From Parundibacterium terreum (GTDB lineage Bacteria; Pseudomonadota; Gammaproteobacteria; Burkholderiales; Burkholderiaceae_D), in contig NZ_BMED01000001.1 in the NCBI RefSeq assembly GCF_014636315.1, positions 1,555,941-1,619,940 on the forward strand: a DNA stretch of 64,000 bases, given 5' to 3'. A program made the position numbers and the translations under genes. This document shows positions 63,348-64,000 of this stretch, one piece after another; position 1 is the first letter of the stretch; the number at the start of each line of letters is the position of its first letter. The notes below the pieces were generated by a model that did no database searches, was not told the DNA's origin, and saw only the letters and a list, made by a program, of their open reading frames with translations.

Positions 63348-64000
63348 TTACGTCTCATTCTTGCCTGCAGACCCTGCCGGCAATCTGGCCAGACTATCCT
63401 TCACTCCCCAGCCGCGAGAAAACTCACGGGTCACCCTTTCCAGATGCGCGCGCATCGCTTTGCGTGCGGCGGCAGGATCGCGGGCGACGATCGCTTCCAG
63501 GATGCGGCGGTGATCGGTCAGGGTTGCCTGACGCAATTCCTCAGTCTGAAAATGCTCTTCCATCTTGCTCCACAGACGGCCGCGCTGATTCCACAGGTTT
63601 TCCAACACTTCAACCAGCGCGGTATTGCCGGTCGCCCTGGCAATCGCCACGTGGAAGGCTCGATCGGCGCGGTGATTGGCGGCGATGTCGTCGTAAAACC
63701 TTTCCATGTCCTGCATTGCCTTCAGGATTGCATCGATGGCTGAATCGGTTGCCATCCTGGCAGCCATTGCCGCCACTTCGCTCTCTATCAAGCGGCGTGC
63801 CGACAACACCTCAAACGGTCCGGAACCGACTTCATTCATGCCGGACGCTGCTTCGCCCTTCTCGCTCACATAGATGCCCGAGCCGCCACGCACTTCAATA
63901 ATGCCGGTCAACTCCAGCGCAATCAGCGCCTCGCGCACCGATGCACGGCTGACATTAAGATTGGCAGCCAGATCACGCTCGGAGGGCAGCCTTGAGCCGG
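63348..64000 (-). CDS. GntR-family (FadR/UxuR type) regulator, 5' end missing
   Basis: Partial gene; the frame is open to the right edge and its start lies outside the window. The visible N-terminal part reads GSRLPSERDLAANLNVSRAS, then VREALIALELTGIIEVRGGSGIYVSEKG, the classical GntR winged HTH. The C-terminal FCD domain follows (SARRLIESEVAAMAA, FHVAIARATGNTALVEVLENLW, DHRRILEAIVARDPAAARKAMRAHLERV), with three metal-binding histidines. As in the UxuR/ExuR/LldR group, it should respond to a sugar acid and repress the uronate operon that begins just downstream. Confidence 0.9.
   Translation of the reverse strand, partial: GSRLPSERDLAANLNVSRASVREALIALELTGIIEVRGGSGIYVSEKGEAASGMNEVGSGPFEVLSARRLIESEVAAMAARMATDSAIDAILKAMQDMERFYDDIAANHRADRAFHVAIARATGNTALVEVLENLWNQRGRLWSKMEEHFQTEELRQATLTDHRRILEAIVARDPAAARKAMRAHLERVTREFSRGWGVKDSLARLPAGSAGKNET

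Overview
The window is a stretch of a Gram-negative bacterial chromosome with dense genes and no rRNA, tRNA, phage or complete insertion sequence that I can see. Base composition (roughly mid-50s % GC by eye), the OmpC-type porin, a PHB-depolymerase-type esterase, a NodT-type outer membrane channel and the overall gene style suggest a betaproteobacterium of the Oxalobacteraceae (Herminiimonas/Janthinobacterium-like). That placement is an inference; no marker gene in the window settles it.

Layout. 1-11.4 kb: a partial metallo-beta-lactamase-fold hydrolase, an Old Yellow Enzyme reductase, a secreted S9 peptidase, a methyltransferase with a divergent XRE regulator, two exported proteins (DUF5329 and a DUF3857/transglutaminase protein), a chemoreceptor and a small membrane protein. 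11.4-20.4 kb: a large PAS histidine kinase, a YbaK/cupin pair, a thiol dioxygenase/four-rhodanese operon bracketed by a diverged 101-bp direct repeat, a small monooxygenase, and a CopG-type regulator with a PHB-depolymerase-like esterase. 20.7-26.5 kb: an uncharacterised catabolic unit (AMP-forming acyl-CoA synthetase, split AtuA-like proteins, CitMHS transporter, divergent LysR regulator). 26.5-29.5 kb: two lipoproteins, an AI-2E family permease and a surface-adhesin-E-like protein.

29.5-36.3 kb holds a complete RND tripartite efflux operon with a divergent TetR/AcrR regulator and a well preserved AcrR-type operator. 36.6-39.9 kb has a cupin, then a DegT-type aminotransferase and an EamA exporter lying between two copies of a strongly palindromic element with 27-30 bp terminal inverted repeats. 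39.9-44.8 kb has a second chemoreceptor (with a C-terminal CheR/CheB tether), a Cache-GGDEF diguanylate cyclase, and a cyanase with a consensus sigma-54 promoter. 44-47.3 kb is an iron unit: PKHD hydroxylase and TonB-dependent siderophore receptor with a Fur box.

47.5-53.5 kb carries a paraquat-inducible pqiA-pqiA-pqiB-pqiC (MCE) operon with a SoxS/MarA-sized AraC activator transcribed divergently, an HExxH membrane protein and DsbB. 53.5-64 kb, all on the minus strand, is a hexuronate catabolic locus: GntR regulator (cut by the window end), uxaC, a four-gene ABC importer, a uxuB-like reductase, kdgK and a porin. Mannonate dehydratase, needed between UxuB and KdgK, is not in the window.

The most unusual non-coding structure is the pair of TIR-bounded palindromic elements at 37.1 and 39.5 kb, the 101-bp repeat carrying perfect DnaA boxes around the thiol dioxygenase operon, and several short 10-12 bp tandem repeat tracts in intergenic spaces. 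I found no clear new defence or mobile system.
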